Below, piece after piece: positions 39,827-48,862 of a stretch of DNA of 64,000 nucleotides. Each line of letters starts with the position of its first letter. Position 1 is the stretch's first letter. The notes under the pieces are model-generated. The model did no database searches. It was not told the origin of the DNA and worked only from the letters and a program-made list of their open reading frames with translations. The position numbers were made by a program, and so were the translations under genes. The stretch comes from Gulosibacter chungangensis (GTDB lineage Bacteria; Actinomycetota; Actinomycetes; Actinomycetales; Microbacteriaceae). The stretch lies in contig NZ_WBKB01000006.1 of assembly GCF_008831155.1 (NCBI RefSeq), forward strand, positions 1 through 64,000, read 5' to 3'.

Positions 39827-41032
39827 GTGAGTGCCGCAATTCGCGCCCCGATGAACTGGGGCGCACTGGTCAATATCATTCTGCTCGCGGCATCCCTGCG
39901 CGCTGCGGTGGTGTCATTCGGGCCCGCGGCACAGCGTATCGGCGAAGACCTCGACCTCAGCAGCACCGCACTGGGCCTGCTCGGGTCTCTGCCCGTGATC
40001 GCGTTCGGCCTCGTGGCCGGATTCGTTGATCGCCCCGTGCGCTGGTTCGGTTTCGACCGACTTTCAATCTTCTCGTTGATCGCGCTCGCACTCGGCCTCG
40101 TCACGCGTCTGCTGCCGGATGCATGGGCCATGTGGCTGGGGACGGCGGTGATCGGTCTCGGCATCGGTGTGCTGAATGTGCTCGCACCGGCCTTCGTCAA
40201 GCGAGATTTTCCGACCCGAACCTCCGCAATCACCGGAGTCTATTCATCCGTCATTGCCGGTGCCGCGGGAATCAGCATTGCGCTGGTCACTCCCCTCACG
40301 AATGCCTTCGACGGTAATTGGCGAATCGCGCTCACTGCCTCGCTGCCGGTGGTCTTGCTTGCGATCTTGCTGCAGAGCATCCGTTATTTCCGGGACCGCA
40401 GCCCCGGGAACGCCACTGCCGAACCGGTGCCGGTGAAGGTAGATAAGAGTGCGACGGCACGAGTGTGGCGCTCCCCGCTTGCGTGGGCGGTCACGATGTT
40501 CATGGGCATGCAGTCGCTGATCTTCTATGCCTTCATGACCTGGGTTCCGTCAATGGAGATGGCAGCTGGTTTTAGCGAAGCTCAAGCGAGCCTGCACCTG
40601 ACCATTGGCCAGTTCCTCGGCATCATTGCCACGCTGATCACCAACACCGCGATGCAGCGGCTGCAGGATCAGCGCATCATCTCCGTTGGTTTGGGATTCC
40701 TCGGCGCGGTTCCGATTCTCGGCATGATTTTCTGGCCAGCGTTCTTTCCGCTGTGGACTCCGTTCATGGGGCTCGTGATGACCGCCTTCCTCGGTGTCGC
40801 GCTCGCCCTCATTGGCGAGCGCGCGGGCTCAACAGTCGAGGCGGCCTCACTGTCCGGCATGGCGCAATCCGTCGGCTATATTCTCGCGGCGGTCGGTCCG
40901 GTACTCCTCGGGGGACTCTTCGATCTCACCGGCAGCTGGGTGCCCGCCCTGTGGTGCCTCATCGCCATGTTCATGGTCATCTCCGCCGCAGGCTTAGTGG
41001 CCGGTCAAAACCGCACGATCAGCAACGAGTGA
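39827..41032 (+). CDS. MFS transporter, CynX/NimT-like
   Basis: 401 residues, 12 predicted helices. NIILLAASLRAAVVSFGPAAQRIGEDLDLSSTALGLLGSLPVIAFGLVAGF is typical of the CynX/YeaN branch (cyanate or nitroimidazole-type transport), whose substrates are poorly known. GTG 39827 follows AAGGAG by 8 nt and is preferred to the frame start 39767. The TGA stop (41030-41032) lies within an isolated right-arm copy of the intergenic hairpin repeat (TGACGAGTCT), so the repeat has provided or overlaps the stop codon. Confidence 0.9.
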   Translation: MSAAIRAPMNWGALVNIILLAASLRAAVVSFGPAAQRIGEDLDLSSTALGLLGSLPVIAFGLVAGFVDRPVRWFGFDRLSIFSLIALALGLVTRLLPDAWAMWLGTAVIGLGIGVLNVLAPAFVKRDFPTRTSAITGVYSSVIAGAAGISIALVTPLTNAFDGNWRIALTASLPVVLLAILLQSIRYFRDRSPGNATAEPVPVKVDKSATARVWRSPLAWAVTMFMGMQSLIFYAFMTWVPSMEMAAGFSEAQASLHLTIGQFLGIIATLITNTAMQRLQDQRIISVGLGFLGAVPILGMIFWPAFFPLWTPFMGLVMTAFLGVALALIGERAGSTVEAASLSGMAQSVGYILAAVGPVLLGGLFDLTGSWVPALWCLIAMFMVISAAGLVAGQNRTISNE

Positions 41033-41336
41033 CGAGTCTGCCGACCTCCGCCGGGCCACCTTCACCGCCACTTCCACTAACTCGTCAATGAATGCAGTTT
41101 TCTCCACCACACACAGCATCCAATGACGAGTCTGCCGAGCCACCTTCACTAACTCGTCGATGGCTGCTGTTTGCGGCCGTTAGTACAGCATCCAGTGACG
41201 AGTCTCCCGGGCCACCTTCGCTAACTCGTCAACGGATGCAGCGTGCAGCCGTGATTACAGCATCGAGTGACGAGTTAGCGAAGGCAAAGGTGGAAGGGGA
41301 AGGGTTAGGGGAAGCGGATGTGGAGGTTGCGCGCCC
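41033..41336. other. Repeat-filled intergenic region
   Basis: A 304-nt convergent gap between the MFS transporter and alanine dehydrogenase genes. It is almost wholly filled by the three-unit hairpin repeat array (41077-41277), followed by a purine-rich stretch (41278-41325). No gene is seen. Confidence 0.85.
41077..41277. repeat. 72-nt-period hairpin repeat, locus B (3 units)
   Basis: Units of 57 nt at 41077-41133, 41149-41205 and 41221-41277, with 15-nt spacers close to GCCGGGCCACCTTCA. Each unit starts CTAACTCGTCAA and ends CATCCAGTGACGAGT; the ends and the inner GATGCAG/CAGCATC-type blocks pair to form a long hairpin with a 14-18-nt loop. An extra right half-unit overlaps the MFS stop codon at 41029-41038. 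Confidence 0.93.
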
Positions 41337-42455
41337 TTACGCCGACACCGGCGCGCGCGAGGAGCGCGGGCCCGCGAGGTCGGGGAATGCATCCGCGACC
41401 CCGGGGTAGACGATCTCGCCGTCGCGCACGTTGACGCCGGCCGCGAGTGACGCATCCGCGGCGATCGCCGCATCCACTCCCCGATCGGCAATCGCGCGAA
41501 CGTACCCAAGCGTCACATTCGTGAGCGCCTTGGTCGCCGTTTGCGGCACGGCACCCGGCATATTCGCCACGCAGTAGTGCCGCACCCCGTCCACTTCGAT
41601 AATCGGTGACTCGTAGGTCGTCGGACGCGAGGTTTCAAAGGCCCCACCCTGGTCAATGGCGACGTCAATCAGGAGCGCCCCCGGACGCAGCAGCGGCAGC
41701 TGGTCGCGACGCACCACCTTCGGTGCCGCGCGGCCCGGTACGAGCACCGCGCCAATCACGACATCGGCATGCTGCAGCTCATCCTCAAGCACGTGCGGGT
41801 CAGACATCAGCACCCGCACGCTGCCCTTGAAAATACCGTCGAGCTCGCGGATGCGTTTGGCCGACATATCGAGGATCGTCACTTCCGCGCCCATCCCGTG
41901 AGCGAGCTGCGCGGCATTGGTGCCGACCGCTCCCCCACCAATGACGAGCACTCGCGCGGGCGCGACGCCGGGTGCGCCACCGAGCAGCAAGCCCGGCCCG
42001 CCGTGTTGCCGCATCATGAAATTCCCGGCGGCGTGCGCGGCGAGGCGACCGGCGATTTCACTCATGGGAGTCAGTAGCGGGAGCCCGTGTGCATCCTGCA
42101 CCGTCTCGTAGGCAATCGCGAGCGTGCCCGAGTCGAGCAGCGCCTCGGTGAGGGACCGGTCGGCCGCAAGGTGCAGGTAGGTGAATAGGACGAGGTCCGA
42201 ACGCAGGAAGCGATATTCCTCGGCGATGGGTTCTTTGACCTTGAGCAGCAGTTCGGCATTTGCCCACGCGGTATCGCGGTCAACGATCGCGGCGCCCGCA
42301 TAGGTGTACTGCTCATCGCTGTACCCCGACGCTTCACCAGCGCCGCGCTCGACAAATACGGTGTGACCGCGCTGGACGAGGTCGGTGGTGCCCGCCGGGG
42401 TCAGCGCGACCCGGGTCTCTTGTTGCTTGATTTCTGTGACGACTGAGATTCGCAT
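41337..42455 (-). CDS. ald: Alanine dehydrogenase
   Basis: 372 residues, the normal family length. It interconverts L-alanine and pyruvate plus ammonia using NAD. It opens with RISVVTEIKQQETRVALTPAG. KVKEPIAEEYRFLRSDLVLFTYLHLA, MSEIAGRLAAHAAGNFM, the dinucleotide loop VLVIGGGAVGTNAAQLAHGMGA and YCVANMPGAVPQTATKALTN are conserved. ATG 42455 with AGGAAC upstream is chosen over the frame extending to 42644. It is divergent from the zinc alcohol dehydrogenase. The last residues (GPRSSRAPVSA) are an unusual hydrophilic tail. Confidence 0.96.
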   Translation of the reverse strand: MRISVVTEIKQQETRVALTPAGTTDLVQRGHTVFVERGAGEASGYSDEQYTYAGAAIVDRDTAWANAELLLKVKEPIAEEYRFLRSDLVLFTYLHLAADRSLTEALLDSGTLAIAYETVQDAHGLPLLTPMSEIAGRLAAHAAGNFMMRQHGGPGLLLGGAPGVAPARVLVIGGGAVGTNAAQLAHGMGAEVTILDMSAKRIRELDGIFKGSVRVLMSDPHVLEDELQHADVVIGAVLVPGRAAPKVVRRDQLPLLRPGALLIDVAIDQGGAFETSRPTTYESPIIEVDGVRHYCVANMPGAVPQTATKALTNVTLGYVRAIADRGVDAAIAADASLAAGVNVRDGEIVYPGVADAFPDLAGPRSSRAPVSA

Positions 42456-42730
42456 GGCCGTTCCTAACTCCTCACTCCAGTGTGATCCTCGTGGCTTGCG
42501 AACCAATGTATGCCCGGGCCGACCTAAAGAGAAGTGGATGCAAATTAGCGATATTCGTAAGTTTTGCTTAATCCTCGCGGCAGCGAGAACACATGCATGA
42601 CTTTGCACGCAGGGACCAGAGTTGAGCACTTTTTCGTGGGTCACCTGCGCATCGATCTGAAATGGTGAAGATGGCCGAAGTGGATGCCACGTTCCGTGGT
42701 ACCAAATCGGCCAGGAAAGGATTGAAAACT

Positions 42731-43825
42731 ATGCGGGCCATGGTGGTACGTGAACTCGGCGGAGGCTGGGTCGAGGAAGATATCGAAATCGCTGAACCCA
42801 TCGGTAACGAGGTGCTCGTCGAACTGCGGGCATCTGGGTTGTGCGGCAGTGACCACATGGAGATGTCGACCGAAGTGAACTACCCGCCGCCCGCTGTACT
42901 GGGCCACGAAATTGCCGGGGTTGTCACCCAGGTTGGCCCGAACGTCACCACCTTTGCAGTCGGTGACCACGTCGCCGGCTGCCTCGTGCAGTTCTGTGGG
43001 AAGTGCGAGCAGTGTCTCTCGGGCGAGGTTGGCCTGTGCCGCAACCCGCAAGACACCGTCCGCAGTGAGGGTGAAGAGCCCCGTCTCAAGGACGCCGAAG
43101 GCAAGCCGCTCACCCAGGGCATGGCACTCGGTGGTTTCGCGCAGCAGGCGCTTGTGCACGAGAACATGCTCGTGAAGATCCCCGAGGAGATGCCGTTCCC
43201 ACAAGCTGCTGTACTCGGTTGCGGTGTAGTCACGGGTACCGGTGCCGTCTTGAACGCCGCCAAGGTGCAGCGCGGCGAATCGGTCGCAATTATCGGCGCA
43301 GGCGGTGTCGGTTTGAACGCGATTAGCGGTGCGGTGCTGGCCGGCGCCACGCAGATCATCGTGATCGACCTGAACGATGAGACCCTCGAGACCGCCAAGA
43401 AGTTCGGTGCAACCCACGTCATCAACTCGAGCAAGACCGACCCGGTTGCCGAGGTCAAGGCGCTCACCGGCGGCTACGGCGTGAAGTACGCCTTCGACAT
43501 CGTCGGTATCGGGCCGACAGCGCGCCAGGGCTACGACATGCTCGACCGCGGCGGCACGCTCTACCAGATCGGCATGTCCGGCAACACCTTCGAGCTCGCC
43601 AGCCTGCCAAACATCTTCGATCGCAAGGCGATCCAGGGTGTCTTCATGGGCTCCGGCGTCCCGAAGCGCGACATCGCCTCGCTCGCGAGCCTCTATCTGA
43701 ACGGCCGCCTGAACCTCGACGACCTCGTCTCCGCAGAGATCGCACTCAGCGAGATCAACGAAGGCTACGCCAAGCTGAAGGACCCGAAGGTCAACCGCGT
43801 AGTCATCACCGACTTCGCAAACTAA
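42731..43825 (+). CDS. Zinc-dependent alcohol dehydrogenase
   Basis: 364 residues, medium-chain dehydrogenase. The catalytic zinc ligands are in GLCGSDHMEM and LGHEIAGVV. A structural-zinc lobe is present, with the four Cys in CLVQFCGKCEQCLSGEVGLC. The NAD loop is IIGAGGVGLNAISGAVLAGA, followed by IVIDLNDETLETAKKFGATH. It resembles class III/aryl-alcohol-type enzymes, but its substrate is uncertain. ATG 42731 with AAAGGA upstream is the natural start; an upstream in-frame codon at 42662 is not supported. It is convergent with a LysR gene. Confidence 0.93.
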   Translation: MRAMVVRELGGGWVEEDIEIAEPIGNEVLVELRASGLCGSDHMEMSTEVNYPPPAVLGHEIAGVVTQVGPNVTTFAVGDHVAGCLVQFCGKCEQCLSGEVGLCRNPQDTVRSEGEEPRLKDAEGKPLTQGMALGGFAQQALVHENMLVKIPEEMPFPQAAVLGCGVVTGTGAVLNAAKVQRGESVAIIGAGGVGLNAISGAVLAGATQIIVIDLNDETLETAKKFGATHVINSSKTDPVAEVKALTGGYGVKYAFDIVGIGPTARQGYDMLDRGGTLYQIGMSGNTFELASLPNIFDRKAIQGVFMGSGVPKRDIASLASLYLNGRLNLDDLVSAEIALSEINEGYAKLKDPKVNRVVITDFAN

Positions 43826-43841
43826 GGCTCACCCAGCTGGG

Positions 43842-44801
43842 TCATCCGGTTACACTCGCCCCGTCGCCCTCGGCCGTGACCTCGCGCATGTGGCGCAGGA
43901 ATGCGGCGACGGCGGGACGGGTGTCGCCGCCGCGGCGCATGACCGCGAAGATGTCGCGGTAGAGGTCCCGGTGGGGTTTGCCAGCGATACCCACCGCATC
44001 CCCTTCTCCCGCACTTTCGGGCCACTCGAATCGATACTCGGGGGCGACTGGCGTCCGCCGCGCGCCCTTGATCACGGTCTGCGGCAGAAAGGCCGCCGCC
44101 AGCCCCTCGGCCGCCATGTCAAAATGCAGCCGCAAATCGGGCGACTCAAAGAGCACGCGCGGCGTAAACCCGAGGCCATGGCACATCCGCTCCGCCCAAA
44201 TCCGCGCATCGCTCCCCGCAGGCTCGAGCACCCAGGGCACATCCGCGAGGTCATTGACCGAGGCAATCGGCTCCGGCATAAACGCCGAGATTTCATCCCG
44301 CACCAAGAAGGTCGACACCAGGTGGGTGTCGGATGCGCGCGGAATCCCCGGATACTCATCGGTCACGGCCACGTCTGCCCGGCGACCGGAAACCGCCTCG
44401 AGCGCCTCGGTCGGTTCCACGTGCACGAACTCGACCACGACATCCGGATGCGTCTGCTGCATCCTCCGCAAGAGCTCCGGCACATACCGCAGCGCGAAAG
44501 ACGAAAACGCGGCGAAGCGAACCACGCCCTGCACCCGCGTGCGGCGCGACTCCAAGTCCGCCTCCGCATCCTCCAAAATCGCTTCGATCTGCACCGCCCG
44601 CCGCGCGAGTAGCTGCCCCGCTGGGGTGAGCTGCACATTCCGCCCGATGCGCTCGAGCAGCGGCATCCCCACCTCCGCCTCAAGTTTGGTGAGCTGCTGC
44701 GAGATCGCCGAGGAAGAAATTCCCAGCGCCCGAGACACACCCACGAGGCTCCCATAGCGCTCAAGATCACGCAGCAAACTGAGCTTGCGAACATCGAGCA
44801 T
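43842..44801 (-). CDS. LysR-type regulator of the M24/M20 catabolic operon
   Basis: 319 residues. wHTH: RKLSLLRDLERYGSLVGVSRALGISSSAISQQLTKLEAEVGMPLLERIGRNVQLTPAG. A substrate-binding domain follows (VRFAAFSSFALRYVPELLRRMQQTHPDVVVEFVHVEPTEAL). ATG 44801 lies after GAGGGGA; the frame from 44837 is not needed. It is divergent from the M24-family gene with 163 nt between them, so it most likely controls that operon. Confidence 0.92.
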   Translation of the reverse strand: MLDVRKLSLLRDLERYGSLVGVSRALGISSSAISQQLTKLEAEVGMPLLERIGRNVQLTPAGQLLARRAVQIEAILEDAEADLESRRTRVQGVVRFAAFSSFALRYVPELLRRMQQTHPDVVVEFVHVEPTEALEAVSGRRADVAVTDEYPGIPRASDTHLVSTFLVRDEISAFMPEPIASVNDLADVPWVLEPAGSDARIWAERMCHGLGFTPRVLFESPDLRLHFDMAAEGLAAAFLPQTVIKGARRTPVAPEYRFEWPESAGEGDAVGIAGKPHRDLYRDIFAVMRRGGDTRPAVAAFLRHMREVTAEGDGASVTG

Positions 44802-44964
44802 GATTCGCTCCCCTCGACAACACCGTCGAATACACACTTAAGTACTACTTAAGCATATTGGGAAGTCGCACCCTGTTCCTCGAAAGAGTTCAGCGCCATA
44901 CAGTCATTGAACACAGGCAACGGTGCCAGCCCAATTCCAACCAAATTGAGGCAAAGGAAAAGTA

Positions 44965-46221
44965 ATGACCACGGATATCGACCGCGCCGGCATCCCCTTC
45001 GAGGCCGAGGAATACGCGAACCGCCAGCGACGCGCCCGCGAGGCCGCACGCGAGGCGGGCTTCGATGCGCTGCTGATTGCTGACCCGGCGAACCTCTACT
45101 ACCTCACCGGGTACAACGCATGGTCGTTCTATATGCCGCAGGTGCTCTACTTTCCCGTCGAGGGCGAGCCAGTCTTCATCCTGCGCGAAATGGATGCGAA
45201 CGGCGCCCACCGCACCGCGACCGGCATCGCTCGCGAGCGCATCTTCGGTTACCCCGAGACGCTCATCCACCAGCACGATTCGCACCCGGGCCAGTGGATC
45301 GCGCAGAAGCTTCGCGAGCTCGGCCTCGGCGGAAGCGCGGGGCAGGATGCGCGGGTCGGCTACGAGGGCGAGGCGCACTTTTTCACCGTGCGCACCTTCC
45401 GCTACCTGCAGGAAGAGCTGCCGAACTGGCGCCTGGATGAGTGCCACGACCTCGTGAACTGGGTGCGCCTGGTGAAATCCCCCGCGGAGATCGAATACCT
45501 GCGTGCCGCGGGCCGAGTCTGCGACCACGCCATTTCGCAGGGGGTCGGAGCGCTCTATGCGGGGCGACCCGCGAACGAGGTCGCGGCCGAGATTCTGCAC
45601 GCGCAAGCGCAGGGGCCGGTGGCCTACGCCGACGAGGATGCACGAGGCCAGCTCGTCGACGGCGACTACCCCGCGATCGTGCCGATGCTGCCCACCGGCG
45701 AAGGCGCCGACACCCCGCACCTGACCTGGAGCAACTCCCCCATGCCCGCAAACGAGGGCATCTCCTTCGAAATCGCCGGCGTGCACCGTCGCTATCACGC
45801 ACCCATGGCGCGCACCGCAGTAATCGGCACACCGAGCAAGGAACTCGAGCGGCTCGCGGGGTTCACCGTTGAGGGGATGCTCGCAGCCCTCGAGGTGGTC
45901 CGTCCCGGCGCGACCGCGCACGAGGTCACCGAGGCCTTCACCCGCGAGATCGCCAAGGGCGGCTACACCAAGAACTCGCGCCTGGGCTACTCGATCGGCA
46001 TCGGTTTCCCACCCGACTGGGGCGAGCGCACCGTGAGCCTGCGTCGCGACGACCAGACCGTCCTGCAAGAAAACATGACCTTCCACCTCATCGCGGGGAT
46101 GTGGATGACCGGCTATGGCTTCGAAGCCTCCGACAGCATCCGGGTCACGGACTCGGGCGTCGAACGCCTCACCAGCTACCCCCGCGACCTCATCACGATC
46201 CCGAATAGGAGCCTCTTATGA
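44965..46221 (+). CDS. DoeA/creatinase-like M24-fold hydrolase
   Basis: 418 residues with creatinase-N (to about residue 165) and pita-bread M24 domains. In true metallo-aminopeptidases the two Asp ligands lie in D-x-G and D-x-T-R-T. Here the matching segment is GISFEIAGVHRRYHAPMARTAVIG, without these ligands, as in creatinase and ectoine hydrolase (DoeA/EutD), whose equivalent is an RYHxxLxRT stretch. Thus it is probably a metal-free amidohydrolase acting on a cyclic or amidino amino compound. The start is ATG 44965 with AAAGGAA. Its stop overlaps the aminotransferase start (ATGA). First gene of the operon. Confidence 0.82.
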   Translation: MTTDIDRAGIPFEAEEYANRQRRAREAAREAGFDALLIADPANLYYLTGYNAWSFYMPQVLYFPVEGEPVFILREMDANGAHRTATGIARERIFGYPETLIHQHDSHPGQWIAQKLRELGLGGSAGQDARVGYEGEAHFFTVRTFRYLQEELPNWRLDECHDLVNWVRLVKSPAEIEYLRAAGRVCDHAISQGVGALYAGRPANEVAAEILHAQAQGPVAYADEDARGQLVDGDYPAIVPMLPTGEGADTPHLTWSNSPMPANEGISFEIAGVHRRYHAPMARTAVIGTPSKELERLAGFTVEGMLAALEVVRPGATAHEVTEAFTREIAKGGYTKNSRLGYSIGIGFPPDWGERTVSLRRDDQTVLQENMTFHLIAGMWMTGYGFEASDSIRVTDSGVERLTSYPRDLITIPNRSLL

Positions 46222-47435
46222 CCAACACCCTCTCCTACGCCAGCACCCCGCGCCTGTCCTCGCGAGTCGAGCAGCTGCACGGTTCGGTGATCGACTCCTC
46301 GACCTCACTGCTCGCGAGCCAGACGCACGACATTGTGCGCTTCGCCATGGGCGCCCCGAACGCCGAGTTGATCCCCGAGGCCGACTTCGCGCGCCTGTTC
46401 GCCGCACCCTCGCAGGGCCGTTTTGACTATGGAGCAACCGAGGGCGAGCCGGAGCTCATCCGCGAAGTGGCCGCGCAGTTGCACCGCCAGGGCCTGGCGG
46501 CCGATCCCGAGCGCATCCTCATCACCACCGGAGGGATGCAGGGACTCGACATCGCATTCAAGTTGCTTATCGACGCGGGCGACACGGTCGTAGTAGAAGC
46601 CCCGACCTACACGAACGGGATCGGTACGGCACAGAGCTATCAGGCGCGCATCCTGGAAGCTCCGATCGACCAAGACGGAATGGTCGTCGAGGAGCTCCCC
46701 CGCCTCGTTGCCGAACACGGCCAGACGCCCAAGGCGATCTACACGGTACCGAACTTCCAGAACCCCTCCGGCACGACCATGTCGCTCGAGCGTCGCCGCG
46801 AGCTCCTGCGCCTTGCCGAGGAATGGGATGCGGTGATCATCGACGATGACCCCTACGGCACGCTGCGCTTCGAGGGCGAACCTGTCCCGAGCTTCGCCGA
46901 GCTCAGCCCGGGGAACCCGCGCATTATTCAGGTGCGCACCTTCTCAAAGGTGCTTGCCCCGGGGCTGCGCATCGGCTGGTTGGAGCTCGACCCGGCGCTG
47001 CGCCAACTCGCGATCAACGCAAAGCAGTCCATGGATACCTGCACGGGCGTACCCATGCAGCACATCGTCGCCGACTACCTCGCCGAGGGCGCGCTCGATG
47101 CGCACATCGCTCGGCTTCGCGGCGTCTACCGCGAGCGCAAGTACGCGCTGATCAACGCCCTCGCCGACACCTTCGGTGAGGAGGTCACGACGACGAATCC
47201 CGAGGGCGGATTCTTCCTGTGGCTCACGCTCGGCGGGCGCTACGCGCAGGTGGATGCGGAGGAGCTTTTCCCCATCGCGCTCCGTCACGGGGTGGCCTAT
47301 ATTCCGGGACCGGCGTTCACCGCCTCTGGCACTTTCCACAATGCTTTGCGGTTGTGCTTTGCCACATCCTCGCCGGATAGGATCCGCGAAGGCGTCAGCC
47401 GCCTCCACCGAGCACTCGAGGAGGCAATTGCATGA
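46218..47435 (+). CDS. PLP-dependent aminotransferase (LysN/MocR-type class I)
   Basis: 405 residues, fold type I. FDYGATEGEPELIREVAAQL, ITTGGMQGLDIAFKLLIDAGDTVVVEAPTYTNG, PNFQNPSGTTMSLERRRELLRLAEEWDAVIIDDDPYG and the PLP lysine in VRTFSKVLAPGLRIGWLE fit the 2-aminoadipate-type group related to MocR catalytic domains. No HTH is attached. It overlaps the genes on both sides by four bases, so it is coupled with the M24-fold hydrolase and the M20 deacylase. Confidence 0.92.
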   Translation: MTNTLSYASTPRLSSRVEQLHGSVIDSSTSLLASQTHDIVRFAMGAPNAELIPEADFARLFAAPSQGRFDYGATEGEPELIREVAAQLHRQGLAADPERILITTGGMQGLDIAFKLLIDAGDTVVVEAPTYTNGIGTAQSYQARILEAPIDQDGMVVEELPRLVAEHGQTPKAIYTVPNFQNPSGTTMSLERRRELLRLAEEWDAVIIDDDPYGTLRFEGEPVPSFAELSPGNPRIIQVRTFSKVLAPGLRIGWLELDPALRQLAINAKQSMDTCTGVPMQHIVADYLAEGALDAHIARLRGVYRERKYALINALADTFGEEVTTTNPEGGFFLWLTLGGRYAQVDAEELFPIALRHGVAYIPGPAFTASGTFHNALRLCFATSSPDRIREGVSRLHRALEEAIA

Positions 47436-48817
47436 GCGCTGTTCGACAGACTCAAGGAGCGGCCTTTCGACAGGCTCAAGACAAGGAGGTTCGCGTGGAT
47501 TCCTTTCGACAGGCTCAAGACGAGGCCTTTCGACAGACTCAAGGTGGCAGCGCAGCGGAGTCGCTAGCGGTGAGCGAAGCCGAAGCCACGAGTGCGGACA
47601 CCCGCGAGGCACTCGAGGCGCGCGTGCTGGAGCGAATCGATCCCGAGGCGATCGCGCAGCTTGCGAGCGACCTGATTCGCGCCGAAAGCGAGAATCCCGG
47701 CGGCACCGAAGAAGCCACCGCGCAACGGCTCGGAGTTTCCTTCCGAGTGATGGGCGCGCAGGTGGACGTTGACTACGTCGAACCCGGTCGTCCGAATCTC
47801 GTGGTCCGGATGGGGCCCAACAACGGTGAGGGCGGCATTCTCTTCCTCGGCCACAGCGATGTCGTGCCCGCAGGTGAGGGCTGGAGTGGCGACCCCTTCA
47901 TCCCCCGCCGCGAGGGCGATGACATCATCGGCCGCGGCGCCACCGACATGAAGGGCGGCATCGCCTCGGTGGTTGCCGCCATGCACGCAGTCAACGCCGA
48001 AGCTCCCGAAATCCCCATGACCTTCGTGTGCACCGTCGACGAAGAAGTCGACGCCAGAGGCGCACGGCACTATATCCAAACCGTCTCGCCGGCGAACTAT
48101 GCGGGATGCGTGGTCGCAGAGCCCACGAGCCTGGTCACCATTACCGCTGCTCGCGGGGCCACGAACCTCCGCGTCGATATCGAGGGGGCGAGCGCCCACG
48201 CGGGGAAGCCCGAAGAAGGCGCAAGTGCGATTTACGCGGCGGCCGATGTGATTGCCCTGATCGAAGCCGACCACAAGGCGATCCACGACACCGCGCATCC
48301 GGTGCTCGGCTCGGGAGACTGGAATGTGGGCATGATCGAGGGCGGCCACGGCACCTCAATCGTCCCCGACCGCTGCACCCTGTCGATTGACCGACGCACC
48401 CTGCCGGACGAGCATCCGGAAGCCATTCTCGAGCAGCTCCTCGACGCGGCCCGCACGCGCACGGCCGAAAAAGACCGGCCGGGTGCTGACCGCATCCACT
48501 TCACCGGCGAGGTCGAAATGACAATGCCGGGCTTCCTCACCGACCCCGAAAGCGACTTCGTGTGCTGCGTCCGCGACGCGGTACGCGAGGTCGGCGGCAA
48601 TGGCGACGCCGGGGTCTGGAGTGCCGCCTGCGAGGGTGGATTCATGGCCCAACATCACAAGACGCCAACAATTGTGCTCGGTCCCGGCGATATCACCGGA
48701 CAAGCACACCAGCCCGATGAGAGAGTGTCAGTCACAGAACTCCACACCGCGGCTCGGGCATTTGCCCTGATTGCGCTGAGGATTGGCGCAGTCGCCGGGG
48801 GTCCGACACAGGGTTAG
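47432..48817 (+). CDS. M20-family deacylase (ArgE/DapE/DoeB-like)
   Basis: 461 residues as read from ATG 47432. Zinc ligands are in [12 protein letters not shown] (H), [10 protein letters not shown] (D), CTVDEEVD (EE), AEPTS (E) and [10 protein letters not shown] (H), as in ArgE/DapE deacylases. The dimer domain lies between about residues 225 and 340. Residues 4-45 are encoded by four copies of a TTTCGACAGGCTCAAG-type dispersed repeat read in frame, giving FRQAQ-like peptides. Family homology begins near residue 60 ([18 protein letters not shown]). GTG 47570 may be a functional start. In context it may remove an acyl group from the product of the M24-fold enzyme, as DoeB does in ectoine breakdown. 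Confidence 0.88.
   Translation: MSAVRQTQGAAFRQAQDKEVRVDSFRQAQDEAFRQTQGGSAAESLAVSEAEATSADTREALEARVLERIDPEAIAQLASDLIRAESENPGGTEEATAQRLGVSFRVMGAQVDVDYVEPGRPNLVVRMGPNNGEGGILFLGHSDVVPAGEGWSGDPFIPRREGDDIIGRGATDMKGGIASVVAAMHAVNAEAPEIPMTFVCTVDEEVDARGARHYIQTVSPANYAGCVVAEPTSLVTITAARGATNLRVDIEGASAHAGKPEEGASAIYAAADVIALIEADHKAIHDTAHPVLGSGDWNVGMIEGGHGTSIVPDRCTLSIDRRTLPDEHPEAILEQLLDAARTRTAEKDRPGADRIHFTGEVEMTMPGFLTDPESDFVCCVRDAVREVGGNGDAGVWSAACEGGFMAQHHKTPTIVLGPGDITGQAHQPDERVSVTELHTAARAFALIALRIGAVAGGPTQG
47442..47544. repeat. Four TTTCGACAGGCTCAAG repeats inside a CDS
   Basis: Copies begin at about 47442, 47465, 47504 and 47528, as CGACAGGCTCAAG or CGACAGACTCAAG. The minus strand reads CTTGAGCCTGTCGAAAGG, known from many genomes as the LSLSKG-encoding dispersed repeat. 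They are all in the plus orientation and lie in the first 40 codons of the M20 deacylase gene. Confidence 0.9.
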
Positions 48818-48862
48818 TCCCCCAGTTTATTCGCTCGATCGCCAATCTGTAAAGGAGCAGAC

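Noticed and set aside
41077-41277. CRISPR array
   Set aside because: The regular 72-nt period suggested it, but the long unit is a hairpin, the 15-nt spacers are similar to one another, and there are no cas genes.
44890-46086. 398-residue minus-strand frame opposite the M24 hydrolase gene
   Set aside because: The plus-strand gene has a clear fold, ribosome site and operon overlaps; the antisense frame has none.
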